A stretch of 9,129 bases of DNA from Opitutales bacterium (GCA_007123395.1 SKLD01000271.1:1-9129), one strand, 5' to 3'. Shown: positions 1 through 7,900, counted from the stretch's first letter. The notes: generated from the letters alone by a model not told the origin. Numbers and translations are program-made.

Positions 1-904
1 AATTGAGAAAGGAGAGCTTTCTCTCATCAAACCGGGCGTTGGTGCGATTGACCGCCACGAGATCGAACAGGCGGATTATCTCCGCGATATCCATCTTTTC
101 GCGGTCGTCTTTGGGCGACCATCCGAGGAGGGCGATGAAGTTGCGCACGGCGGCGGGCAGGTAGTGGCGGGCGCGGTATTCTTCGATGAGCGCACCCTTG
201 TCGCGCTTGCTCATCTTGCCCTGCCCGTGGGCGGGGTCCTTGAGGATGAGCGGCAGGTGGGCGAAGCGCGGCGGCGGCGCGCCAAGCGCGGTGTAGAGGT
301 GCAGGTGCTTGCTCGTGTTGCTGAGGTGGTCTTCGCCGCGAATGACGTGGGTGATGCCCATTGCGATGTCATCGACGACGTTCACGAAGTGAAAAGTCGG
401 CTCGCCGCCGGAGCGCACAAGGACGAAGTCGCGCTCCTCCACCCGCTCCACCGGCCCGCGTATGATGTCATCGATGACCACGGGGGCGGACTTCACTTTT
501 TCGATCTCCGCCTTGTGGTATTCGTCATAGGCGGTGTGGCGCTCGCCTTCGAGCCGGAAAAATAGGGCATCCTCCTTCTCGTAGACGCGGCCCGCGGCGC
601 GCAGTTTTTCAAGGTGGGCACGGTAGATGTCACCGCGCTCGCTCTGCAGATACGGACCGCGGTCACCGCCCGCGAAGGGGCCTTCGTCCCAATCGAGGCC
701 CAGCCAGCGCAGGCTCTCGTAAATGAGGTCAAGGTATTCGGGAGTATTGCGCTCCTTGTCCGTGTCCTCCACGCGCAGGACGAAAACGCCGTCGTGCTTG
801 CGCGCGAAGAGCCAGTTGAAGAGGGCCGTGCGCGCCCCCCCGATGTGGAAATACCCGGTCGGGCTGGGCGCGAAGCGCACCCGGACTTTCTCCGTCGAAC
901 TCAT
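1..904 (-). CDS. gltX: Glutamyl-tRNA synthetase, N-terminal part (cut by left edge)
   Basis: Class I aminoacyl-tRNA synthetase that charges tRNA-Glu with glutamate in the cytoplasm. The first 301 codons are visible and the frame is open to base 2; family members are usually about 470-510 residues, so the anticodon-binding C-terminal domain lies outside the window. Seen in the sequence: the start RFAPSPTGYFHIGGARTAL with the GluRS form of the HIGH motif (HIGG, residues 20-23), LRVEDTDKERNTPEY, RGEDHLSNTSKHLHLY, and the ATP-binding KMSKR at residues 230-234. The ATG at 904-902 is chosen because the family N-terminus begins a few residues later. No Shine-Dalgarno precedes it, only a GC hairpin 16 bases upstream. 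A nondiscriminating Glu/Gln enzyme cannot be excluded from the visible part. It is downstream of cimA on the same strand across 250 bases and probably has its own promoter. Confidence 0.97.
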   Translation of the reverse strand, partial: MSSTEKVRVRFAPSPTGYFHIGGARTALFNWLFARKHDGVFVLRVEDTDKERNTPEYLDLIYESLRWLGLDWDEGPFAGGDRGPYLQSERGDIYRAHLEKLRAAGRVYEKEDALFFRLEGERHTAYDEYHKAEIEKVKSAPVVIDDIIRGPVERVEERDFVLVRSGGEPTFHFVNVVDDIAMGITHVIRGEDHLSNTSKHLHLYTALGAPPPRFAHLPLILKDPAHGQGKMSKRDKGALIEEYRARHYLPAAVRNFIALLGWSPKDDREKMDIAEIIRLFDLVAVNRTNARFDERKLSFLN

Positions 905-919
905 GCCGCCCACAGTGCG

Positions 920-946
920 CCCGTCCCGCCGCTTGGCAAGGACGGG
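920..946 (-). other. GC hairpin just upstream of gltX start
   Basis: A perfect 7-base-pair inverted repeat (cccgtcc at 920-926, ggacggg at 940-946, 13-base loop) ends 16 bases before the gltX ATG. If transcribed it would sit at the ribosome-binding region and could modulate initiation. There is no U-run, so it is not an intrinsic terminator. No convincing promoter for gltX could be picked out in 905-1154. Function is inference. Confidence 0.35.
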
Positions 947-1058
947 TTGCGCTCAAACTTCGCGCACGAACCACTTCCGGGCGCGCGCCGGGGCAGCCCG
1001 GCCGCAGCATAATCCCCACGCGCGGCAAGGAAGTCGGCCCCGCCTGTCGTTCGACCGG

Positions 1059-1086
1059 AAAAAAGACGAGGGTCCGGCATAGCCGG
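1059..1086 (-). terminator. Possible weak terminator after cimA
   Basis: Read on the minus strand, a 5-base-pair hairpin (ccggc/gccgg, 1074-1086, 3-base loop) lies about 70 bases after the cimA stop. A run of six U follows (1059-1064), but nine other bases separate stem and U-run, which is poor for an intrinsic terminator. It is the only candidate between cimA and gltX, so the two genes may instead be partly co-transcribed. Confidence 0.25.
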
Positions 1087-1154
1087 CAATGGAAGCCTAC
1101 GAACTCTCCTTCACGACCTCGGGACCGGGCCGTGCAAGCGGATAGGCGACGCCT

Positions 1155-2753
1155 TCAATCCGCTGCCTTACGCTCGAGTTTGAGAAGCTTGTAGCGGTAA
1201 GAGTCGCGGAGGGCCTGCCAACTGGCTTCGATGATGTTGGGGTCGGCGCCGCAGGTCCACCAACTGGACTCACCGTCGGTGCTGTTGACGAGCACCTGGA
1301 CGATGGAGTCGGTCCCGAGACCGGTCTGAAGGATGCGCACCTTGTAGTCGATGAGCTGGACGTTGGCGAGCCCGGGGAAGTGCGTGCCGAAGGCAATGCG
1401 CGCGGCGTGGTCGAGCGCACCGACAGGCCCGGTGGACTCGGCCACGGCAATCTTCACATCGGGCTCGTCGTCGAGGCGGATTTTGACAACGGCCTCGGAG
1501 ATGTTTTCGTCATTGTCGCGCACGACTTCGGAGATTGTACGGTAGCTGACGAGGCGGAAGTTGTCTTCGAGGCCGTGGAAGTGCTGGCAGAGGAGGACTT
1601 CAAAGGAGGCGTCGGCATTCTCGAACTCGTATCCGCGGTTTTCCAGTTCCTTTAGCTTTTCGAGGAAGGAGCGCATCTCCGGCGATTTTTCTTTCACCTC
1701 GAGTCCGAGCTGGCGGGCCTTCATGGCCACACTGCTGCCACCCGACATATCGGAAAGAAGAATGCGCTGGCGGTTGCCCACGAGTTCGGGGCGCATGTGC
1801 TCGTAACTGTGCGCGACTTTCTGGGCGGCGTTGGCATGGACCCCGCCCTTGTGGGCAAAGGCACTCTCCCCCACAAAGGGCGCGCGGCTGTTCGGCGGAA
1901 GGTTGGCGAAGCGGTCGATCTCCAGCGAGAGGTCGCGCCAGCCCTTCATTTTCTCCGCGCAGGAGAGGCGGTAGCCCAGCTTGAAGTGGAGGTTGGGGAC
2001 GATAGATGTGAGATCGGCGTTGCCCACGCGCTCGCCGTAGCCGTTCATCGTGCCCTGCACCATGACCGCGCCGCGCTCCACGCCGACGAGGGAGAGCGCC
2101 ACGCCCATGCCGCAGTCGTTGTGGCAGTGCATGCCTACGCGGGCATCGGGAAAGCGCCCGCGCACGGTGTCGACAATCGCCGCCATCTCGCTGAGCTGCG
2201 TGCCGCCGTTGGTGTCGCAGAGCACGACATACGACGCACCCGCCTTGAGCGCGGCGTCGAGCGTGGACAGCGCGTAGTCGGCGTTGTCTTTGTAGCCGTC
2301 GAAAAAGTGTTCGGCGTCGTAGACAACCTCGCGCCCGGCCTCGCACAAAAAGCCCACCGATTCACCAATCATGGCGAGATTCTCCTCCGCCGTGGTGCGG
2401 AGAACGTCCGTCACGTGGAGGAGCCACGTCTTGCCGAAGATCGTCACGACGGGGGTCTCGGCGTCGAGGAGCATGGCGAGCTGCGGGTCCTTGTCCGCCG
2501 CCGTGCCCGCTCGCCGCGTCGAGCCGAAGGCCGCGATCTTCGCGTGCCGCCAGGTCTCTTCCTTGGCGAGACGGAAAAACTCCATGTCGCGCGGGTTCGA
2601 GCCCGGCCAGCCGCCCTCGATGTAATCGAAGCCGAAATCGTCCATGCGGTGCGCGAGGAGGATTTTGTCGCGCGCGGAAAAGGAAACGCCCTCGCCCTGC
2701 GTGCCGTCGCGCAGGGTCGTGTCGTAGATGGAAACAAAAGGTTTGTCGGTCAT
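1155..2753 (-). CDS. cimA: (R)-citramalate synthase CimA
   Basis: Condenses pyruvate and acetyl-CoA to (R)-citramalate, the first committed step of the threonine-independent route to 2-ketobutyrate and isoleucine. The 532 residues match the usual length of the long CimA family (TIGR00977 type). The N-terminal HMGL-like TIM barrel starts with SIYDTTLRDGTQGEGVSFS (about residues 8-26). The metal-binding HCHND is at 209-213, the GNADLTSIVPNLHFKLG region near 244-260 and FAHKGGVHANA at 299-309. The C-terminal LeuA-type dimerisation/allosteric domain (about 390-530) contains VLVNSTDGESSWWTCG; in this family it binds the feedback inhibitor, usually isoleucine. The GGWPGSNPRD stretch near 47-56 also favours CimA over isopropylmalate or homocitrate synthase. 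The ATG at 2753-2751 places the barrel motif at the expected distance; no Shine-Dalgarno is visible. A 5' leader with an isoleucine-rich peptide and a terminator-like hairpin precedes the gene. Confidence 0.93.
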   Translation of the reverse strand: MTDKPFVSIYDTTLRDGTQGEGVSFSARDKILLAHRMDDFGFDYIEGGWPGSNPRDMEFFRLAKEETWRHAKIAAFGSTRRAGTAADKDPQLAMLLDAETPVVTIFGKTWLLHVTDVLRTTAEENLAMIGESVGFLCEAGREVVYDAEHFFDGYKDNADYALSTLDAALKAGASYVVLCDTNGGTQLSEMAAIVDTVRGRFPDARVGMHCHNDCGMGVALSLVGVERGAVMVQGTMNGYGERVGNADLTSIVPNLHFKLGYRLSCAEKMKGWRDLSLEIDRFANLPPNSRAPFVGESAFAHKGGVHANAAQKVAHSYEHMRPELVGNRQRILLSDMSGGSSVAMKARQLGLEVKEKSPEMRSFLEKLKELENRGYEFENADASFEVLLCQHFHGLEDNFRLVSYRTISEVVRDNDENISEAVVKIRLDDEPDVKIAVAESTGPVGALDHAARIAFGTHFPGLANVQLIDYKVRILQTGLGTDSIVQVLVNSTDGESSWWTCGADPNIIEASWQALRDSYRYKLLKLERKAAD

Positions 2754-2806
2754 GATGGGTCAAAAAACAGGTTTGAAAGGAAACGTGCCACGATTGGCAA
2801 CCGGAG

Positions 2807-2832
2807 AAATGAAAACGGACGCAACTCGCCCG
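2807..2832 (-). terminator. Intrinsic-terminator-like hairpin in the cimA leader (attenuator)
   Basis: On the minus strand CGGGCG (2832-2827) pairs with CGTCCG (2821-2816), six pairs with one G-U, around a five-base loop. The tract TTTTCATTT (2815-2807) follows immediately. It sits 65 bases after the stop of the isoleucine-rich leader peptide and 53 bases before the cimA ATG, the expected place for a transcription attenuator. The stem is short and the U-tract is interrupted, so termination efficiency is uncertain. Confidence 0.5.
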
Positions 2833-2855
2833 GAAGCGGCATGGGATTGGTTTTC

Positions 2856-2897
2856 GGGGCCGGAAATGCCTGTTTGCGCAACAATCCGCCGGACCCC
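2856..2897 (-). promoter_or_regulatory. Candidate antiterminator pairing in the cimA leader
   Basis: On the minus strand GGGG-T-CCGG (2897-2889), directly after the leader-peptide stop, can pair with CCGGCCCC (2863-2856): eight G-C pairs with one bulged T. The same GGGG also takes part in the competing hairpin CCCTCA/TGAGGG (2914-2909 with 2900-2895) that covers the last Ile-Ile codons of the leader. The two structures exclude each other, as expected for a switch driven by the leader ribosome. How this stem would prevent the terminator at 2807-2832 is not obvious by eye; a further stem GGCAT/ATGCC (2870-2866 with 2842-2838) may connect them. Confidence 0.4.
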
Positions 2898-2960
2898 TCA
2901 GCTAATAATGAGGGACCCGCCGACAATAATGGCGGAAATCACTGAATGCGCTGTGCCCAT
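2898..2960 (-). CDS. Isoleucine-rich leader peptide of cimA
   Basis: A 20-codon reading frame (ATG 2960-2958, TGA 2900-2898) encodes a peptide ending SVISAIIVGGSLIIS: five isoleucines, all ATT, plus two valines and one leucine. It contains two Ile-Ile pairs seven codons apart. The first Ile-Ile-Val triplet lies in the loop of hairpin CCGCC/GGCGG (2935-2931 with 2921-2917), the second Ile-Ile pair in hairpin CCCTCA/TGAGGG. Position, composition and the downstream hairpins match ilv/leu-type leader peptides, in which ribosome stalling at hungry codons prevents termination. CimA makes the isoleucine precursor, so the codon bias matches the product. GGGAG directly abuts the ATG, too close for a normal ribosome-binding site; with the possible promoter upstream the message could be leaderless. 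An overlapping frame (2902-2970) codes for an unremarkable peptide. Confidence 0.6.
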   Translation of the reverse strand: MGTAHSVISAIIVGGSLIIS

Positions 2961-2968
2961 CTCCCGCC

Positions 2969-2997
2969 ATCCAGCGGGCCGGAAGCCGTCGTGTCAA
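2969..2997 (-). promoter_or_regulatory. Possible sigma-70-like promoter for the cimA leader
   Basis: On the minus strand a perfect TTGACA (2997-2992) is followed after 17 bases by CTGGAT (2974-2969), a poor -10 box. Initiation six to nine bases further would start the transcript at about 2960-2963, at or just before the leader-peptide ATG. The spacing and the perfect -35 support it; the weak -10 limits confidence. Confidence 0.35.
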
Positions 2998-3074
2998 GCC
3001 CTCTTCCCGGCGCGGGGGGACAGGTGTGATTAAAAGTGCGGGGTCTGCATCGGCGGCTTGTACGCGTTGGAGTC

Positions 3075-3161
3075 CCGCATTTATGCGGTCCCGGCGGGTG
3101 GGCGCGAACGATGGGCAGCGGGACCGGCTAAAGCCGGAGACCAACTCTTGAAAAAGAGTTG
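3075..3161. repeat. Cluster of three short palindromes (REP/MITE-like)
   Basis: Three perfect inverted repeats lie within 87 bases: CCGCAT/ATGCGG (3075-3088, two-base gap), CCGGCT/AGCCGG (3124-3137, two-base gap) and CAACTCTT/AAGAGTTG (3142-3161, four-base loop). None is followed by a U-run on either strand, so they are not clear terminators. Tight palindromes in series are typical of dispersed extragenic palindromic repeats or non-autonomous elements in GC-rich bacteria. The cluster lies just before the broken HEPN/MNT genes. The stretch 2998-3074 shows nothing recognisable. Copy number elsewhere in the genome is unknown. Confidence 0.5.
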
Positions 3162-3189
3162 ATAGGACGCTTCCCATCCTCCACAAACA

Positions 3190-3501
3190 ATGCCGAAGGT
3201 CACTATCGAAGAGCTGAAGAGAGAGAAATTCCGGCACTATGCGAAAAATACAAAATCGCCTATGTCGATGCATTCGGCTCGATCACCAGATCAGAACAGC
3301 AGGAGAGCAGTGACATTGATCTTATCATAGAGTCCGCCGAGCCCCGCAGAAAAGGGATCTAAAGCCGTTTCTTTTGGCTTCTTACACGAACTCGAAGATC
3401 GATTTCCGCACAGGGTCGATCTGTTGACTGAAAGGTCATTACAGAACCCCTACCTAATAGAGAAAGTAAACAGAGAGAGAATCCGTCTCTATGGAAATTG
3501 A
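3190..3501 (+). pseudogene. mntA: MNT-domain antitoxin (MntA-like), two frameshifts
   Basis: Remnant of a minimal nucleotidyltransferase, the antitoxin of HEPN/MNT (type VII) modules, which in known cases AMPylates its HepT toxin. Pieces in order: MPKVTIEELKREK from the ATG at 3190; after a one-base shift near 3226-3229, IPALCEKYKIAYVDAFGSIT and onward, with the complete GSX10DXD signature (GS...SSDIDL, about 3273-3324); a TAA stop at 3360-3362; and after an opposite one-base shift, KAVSFGFLHELEDRF, RVDLLTERSL and the end ERIRLYGN, stop 3499-3501. First and last pieces share one frame and the middle is in another, so one missing and one extra base explain everything. They may be true mutations or sequencing errors; if corrected the protein would be about 103 residues, normal for the family. 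The stretch looks AT-richer than its neighbours, suggesting acquisition. Confidence 0.75.
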
Positions 3502-3682
3502 GATTCGGAAATGGTTTTTTGATGCCCACCAAGCAGCTCATTCCATTAGGGAGTTTCTTGGTATTTCCTTCAGGAACATTCTCGCCCACGGTCACGACCA
3601 TCTCGACAATGAAGTTGTTTGGGGCATCATAGAGGATGACCTCCCGGAGCTAATCCGGAGCTTGGAATTACACATCGGCTGA
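3491..3682 (+). pseudogene. hepT: HEPN (DUF86/HepT-like) toxin, internally deleted
   Basis: A 63-codon frame that overlaps the end of the MNT gene by 11 bases, the usual order and coupling of this toxin-antitoxin pair. The N-terminus (RKWFFDAHQAAHSIREFLG) matches the first helix of DUF86 proteins, and the C-terminus (FRNILAHGHDHLDNEVVWGI, then DLPELI) matches the last helices with the RX4H ribonuclease motif (RNILAH). Family members are about 100-140 residues; the central helices, including the usual IGEA segment, are missing, so about 40-50 codons were lost in frame between EFLG and SFRN. The RX4HXY tyrosine that MntA AMPylates in the studied pair is histidine here (HGH). The product is probably not a functional toxin. 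It converges with the cytidylyltransferase/kinase gene, their stops 12 bases apart. Confidence 0.7.
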
Positions 3683-3694
3683 TTACGTTATGGC

Positions 3695-4777
3695 TCACCG
3701 CGTATATGGCTCGACGGCGCGCCGGTTTTCGGTGTCCGCGGCGACCCAAGCGTTGCGGTCCGCCGTCTCCGAAAACAAATACACGGCGTAGCCGCCCCAC
3801 CCGCCCCCGCAGTATTTCATGGCGAGAGCCGACTCGCATTTCGGCAGGGGGGCCATGCCCTCGGCCAGTTGGGTGTCATGGTAGAGCCGAACGCCTTCCG
3901 CGAGGCGGTCGATGTCGGGCTGTAAAACCCCCTCGCGGGCGATGCGGCCCGACTCCGCGATGCGCTCGAAGTCGCGCTCATTGTCGGCCACGCCGGGGGT
4001 GTCGTGGGACTTGCCCGTCCAAAGGAGGGCGAGACGGCCTTCCAGCCAATCGCCGTTGCGCTTGAAGTCGAGGACGGGTTTCGCACCGCTGCGCCACACA
4101 CAAAGACCGGTCTCCGCGATGACGGCGGGGTCCTGCCAACCCACGCCGAGGGCCAGTTCATCGTCGACGCCGCTCTTGCCGTTGAGAAGCGCCCACGCGC
4201 CGCTGCCGCCAAGACCGGAGTTGAGGTGGTAGTCCCAGCGCTTCAAGGAGACGGTGGGCGAAACGGCGCAGTTGACAACGAAGGATCCCGGACGCGCGAA
4301 GCGCGGCACGTCGAGCCAGCCGCCCGCGAAGTCGACGCGCAGCGGCGCTTCCGCGGGGGCCTTGATCCAGCGCACGATCTGTGTCGTGGAAATCGGCTCA
4401 AAGCTCGGCGGTGTCTTCGGCAGCTTGTGGTATTTGCAGCCGATCTGCTCGCAAAGAGCCCGCTTCTCGTTCTCGTATTGGTCGTCCTCCGTCACAGCGA
4501 GGATCTGCGGGTGGACGCGTAGAAAGTGGTCGACGAAATCGAGCCCGAGATCCGTTCCTTCGCCGATGACAACGTCGTCGACCATATCGAGTGCCTCGAT
4601 GAGCGCGAGTTTGTGCTCGTCGGGCAGGGACGTGCGGCGCTGCTTGTGGTGCCACAGAACCTCCGCCGAGGCGAAACACACTGTCAGGTGGTCACCGAGC
4701 GCGCGCGCCTGCTTGAAAAACTCAAGGTGGCCCGCGTGAAGGATGTCATAACAACCGGATACGAATACTTTGATCAT
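3695..4777 (-). CDS. Cytidylyltransferase-like / compact GHMP kinase fusion
   Basis: A 360-residue two-domain protein. Residues 1 to about 138 are a Rossmann-type nucleotidyltransferase of the HldE-C/TagD/RfaE class: FVSGCYDILHAGHLEFFKQA with HxGH (14-17) and the ISTTQI motif (129-134). These enzymes transfer CMP or AMP to a sugar or polyol phosphate. Residues about 143-360 are a GHMP kinase: APLRVDFAGGWLDVPRF (144-160) resembles motif 1 of heptose-7-phosphate kinase HddA, SGLGGSGAW (187-195) the phosphate loop, and KYCGGGWGGYAVYLF (321-335) motif 3. Motifs 1 and 2 are only about 30 residues apart rather than about 100, so the kinase is unusually small. Predicted role: phosphorylate and nucleotide-activate a sugar for a surface glycan; substrate unknown. 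The ATG at 4777-4775 begins at the domain's first strand; no Shine-Dalgarno. It follows the larger fusion gene on the same strand after 179 bases. Confidence 0.85.
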   Translation of the reverse strand: MIKVFVSGCYDILHAGHLEFFKQARALGDHLTVCFASAEVLWHHKQRRTSLPDEHKLALIEALDMVDDVVIGEGTDLGLDFVDHFLRVHPQILAVTEDDQYENEKRALCEQIGCKYHKLPKTPPSFEPISTTQIVRWIKAPAEAPLRVDFAGGWLDVPRFARPGSFVVNCAVSPTVSLKRWDYHLNSGLGGSGAWALLNGKSGVDDELALGVGWQDPAVIAETGLCVWRSGAKPVLDFKRNGDWLEGRLALLWTGKSHDTPGVADNERDFERIAESGRIAREGVLQPDIDRLAEGVRLYHDTQLAEGMAPLPKCESALAMKYCGGGWGGYAVYLFSETADRNAWVAADTENRRAVEPYTR

Positions 4778-4873
4778 GGGAAATTGTTTCGGGGTGATGC
4801 TTCGGTTAACAGATTCACATCTACATTTTCGGTTCCAACAATAACAACCAAGGAAATCGGTTTCCGGAAGTGG

Positions 4874-4892
4874 AAGCGGCGTCCCGCCGCTT
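4874..4892. repeat. Perfect 8-base-pair palindrome between the two fusion genes
   Basis: AAGCGGCG (4874-4881) and CGCCGCTT (4885-4892) flank a three-base loop. It lies 65 bases after the stop of the large fusion gene and 97 bases before the start of the next gene. Neither strand has a U-run next to it, so it is either a factor-dependent or mRNA-stabilising stem, or a dispersed palindromic repeat. No convincing promoter was found in the rest of the 4778-4956 gap. Confidence 0.45.
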
Positions 4893-4956
4893 TGATACCA
4901 TGCTCCTGCCGCAATTTGTTCCGTTCATCGCATCAAGTCTCCGTAGGATTGCCGAC

Positions 4957-7900
4957 TCACCACGCTCCAATGGATTCGATGTAGTCACGGCTGCCGTCGC
5001 GCAGCCAGGCGTCGAGCTGGGCAGGATCCTTCAACTGTCTCCCGCGCGCGCGGGAAACGCGGATGAAGGCCGGGCAAATCTCGGGCAACGCGGTGAGATC
5101 ACCCCAGAGCCGCTCAAACTGTAGCACGGGAAAGATGTCTTCCTGACCGCGCCCCCAGCGCTTCTTCACCTCCTTCAGCGTAATGTAGGCGGGCATACGG
5201 GCGGCGGAGCGGCGGACGGCGGTGCGCACCCGCCCGGCGTCACTCAGGTCATCGCGGGACAACCCGAGGTGTTCGAGGTATCCGTCAATCGATACCCATG
5301 TCGTGAGGGTGTTGTAGAACCGCAGCTTGAATTCGTCCTCTTCCCGCGGCAGAGCCATTCCCTCGACGAGGCGCACGCGCCCGTCGATCTTCGCGAGACC
5401 GCCGCCTTGGTCCTCGAAGCGGCGCGGAATCACCTCCACACTCATGTGCGCTCCGCTCTCAAGGTGCGCCCCGAGCACGGCGGGGTCCGGCCCCGCGCCG
5501 AGGCAGTCGATATTGTGGACGAGCAGCGTCTTCAGTGTCGGCTGCTCCGCGAGGAGGCGCGCGAGAGTGCCGTTGAGGAGAAGATTCGGCACTTCATACC
5601 AGTGCCCGACCGGATGCAGGCACTGCAACGGCGTGTTGTCGCGGTAATCGCTCCCTTCACCCATCGATTCGGCCCAGCGCATGAGGGCGCGGCGACCGCT
5701 CAGGCGCATTTTGTGGGCCTGCTCGTCGAGCTGCTCCTGCGGCAGCTCCTCCCATGCAAAACGCAGGTCGCGCAGCGTCGGCACAAACCGCAGGCCGACC
5801 GACCGGCCCTTCGAGACAAACGGGCGAACAAATGAATCGCCCGCACCCGTGCCGGTTCGCTCCAACCACTCGCTCACCGGCCGGTGCGTGAGGTAGCTTG
5901 TCGTGAAAACATGCGGAACCGTCGCACCGTGGTCCATCGCGGCGCGCCGCGATTTGGCCATGTGCGCCTCAATGAAATTGCGGTGACGCCCTGCGAAGCG
6001 CGCGAAGGGGTGCAGGGCCTTGACCACGCCCGCCCCCTGCGTCCAGCGCGAGCCGGCGCCCGCCGCAAGCGTGACAACCGCGACTTCGCCGTTCGCCAAG
6101 GCCTCGCGCCCGCGCCGCAAGGCCTCACCGCCGTCCGCCGGGGCGATCAGATCGCCGTCCTCCACGTCCTCGATCTGCGCGGAGCCGGGGAGGCGGTTTT
6201 GCGCGAGCCCCACCGCACCGGCGAGCAACTGGCGGCGGATCGCCTCGTGCGCCTCGGGGTCGAACCCGTTTTCCGCGAGAAGCGCTTCCAGCGAGCCCGG
6301 CGCATCCGTGCCGCCCGCCCCGTGCGCCTCGTCGGGCAAAAGGCTCGTGAGGATGGCGAGGTCGCCCGCCGCCGGTTGCCCGGGCGCGCGGATGCGGCCC
6401 GCCACGTGCCGGAGGTCCGCCGCCTCGTCGCGGCTGAGGTCCGCCACGCGCTTGCGCAGCAGGCCGGGGAGGCGGAGCCGGTAGTAAGCGGCGGGCAGGC
6501 CGTTCGGGCCACACCAAGCCGCGCACGAACCTTCCTCGTTGATAGAAAAATCATACACCACGGGATCCATCGCAAACGGGAGCGCCGTCTCGTAGTCGCC
6601 CTTGGTCTCGCGCAGAATGTCCGCCAGCTTCCCTTTCGCTTCGTCACGCGCGGAGGGATCGACGATGAAACCCATGCCGCCACCGGACATGCCGCCGAGC
6701 ATCCAGAAGCCCCAGAACGCGTCGCCCAAGGCACGCTTCACCCGCTCAATGAGGGCCTCCGTGAAAGCGTTGGTGGCCCAGGGGATGATCGTCGTGAGCG
6801 GACCGAAGAAATGCCCCGTCGTCAGTTTGCCGAGCGTGCGGATGTCCCCCGCGCGGAGGGCGTCGAGAATTCGTTCGGTCGTGGCCAGACTGTCGCCGCG
6901 CGCCGTCCACTCCGCCCCGCTGCGCAAGAGGTAGCGCTCCGTCACCATTTCGAGGATTGGCCCGACGTTCTGGGCCATCCCGCCATGCACGAGAACGAGA
7001 CTGCGCTCCAATGCTTCCCGCGCGCTCTCGGGAATCGATTCCCGGCAAAAGACGGTGTGCTTGGGCAGCAGCTTGCCGCGGCTCACGCCGTGCTCGGCAT
7101 CCCCCGGTTCGGTGAGGCAGCCCTCAATGAGCTTGATGCCCGGCCAGACGCCGCCGGAGTCCTGCCACCCGCCGCCCGATCCGCCCAGCCACTCCCCGAG
7201 AATCGCACGCGCCGCCACGATCCGCCGCGCGCCCTCCGGCAGCGGGCCCGTCAGCTCCGGCGTCTGGCCCGTCGCGCGCATGCACACGGCGACAAGGGAG
7301 GCGAGTAGATTTGTCGATACAGCGAGACGCGAACCCTTCGGGATGTTGTTTACGTTGCTCACCAATTCGAAGCCGAGGCCCGGCCCGATGAGCCGTTCCA
7401 AAAAGGCCTCCAGCGGCTGCGGCGATCCCTCTACCCCGGGCGGAATGACGCCCGCCGCGATGACCGCTGCCTTGAGCAAGCCAAGGTAGTCGCGCCCGAA
7501 ATCGAAGAGTTCCGCAAGCGACGAAACCTCTGCCTGCGCCTCGAGGTCAATACTGAGCAACCGGATGACCGGCCGGTCGATGACGCGGAAATACGCTTCC
7601 ACCGGGGGCCGAGGGTCCTCTCCGCCGTCCGCCGGAGCAAGGTTGATCGACACGTTCAGCACGCGCGCGAACTCCGGCCGGTCCATCCCGAGAAAAAAGA
7701 TGTCGCTCCATGAACTGTGCGAAAGGTCCATGCGCACCGCCGTCGCCTCGCGCAGCACGGGGGTCGCGCCACCGTCCGCGCCCAACAGTTCGGGACGCAG
7801 GCGAAGCGGATACGCCTCCGCGTGCCCCACCCGGAACATCCACTGGTTGCCCGGCACGGACCGCACGGAGAGCCGCACTTGGTCGGCGAGAAACTGCAGG

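Noticed and set aside
905..1154. Small gene between cimA and gltX
   Set aside because: Short frames here have low-complexity Arg/Pro/Gly composition, no recognisable domain and no start signal; treated as untranslated.
1797..2945. Long open frame on the plus strand opposite cimA (382 codons)
   Set aside because: It mirrors the codon pattern of cimA in a GC-rich genome and has no recognisable domain; cimA is certain on the other strand.
2902..2970. Alternative leader peptide (MAGDGHSAF...) overlapping the Ile-rich one
   Set aside because: It starts 10 bases earlier in another frame and has no enrichment in amino acids relevant to the downstream gene, whereas the overlapping frame is rich in Ile/Val/Leu.
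3352..3366. Programmed +1 frameshift at the in-frame TAA of the MNT gene
   Set aside because: No slippery run or Shine-Dalgarno-like stimulator is visible, a second shift occurs near 3226 and the partner toxin is internally deleted; decay or sequencing error is simpler.
5884..7308. Long open frame on the plus strand opposite the large fusion gene (474 codons)
   Set aside because: Arg/Ala/His-rich composition typical of antisense shadow frames; the minus strand carries clear kinase and pyrophosphorylase motifs.
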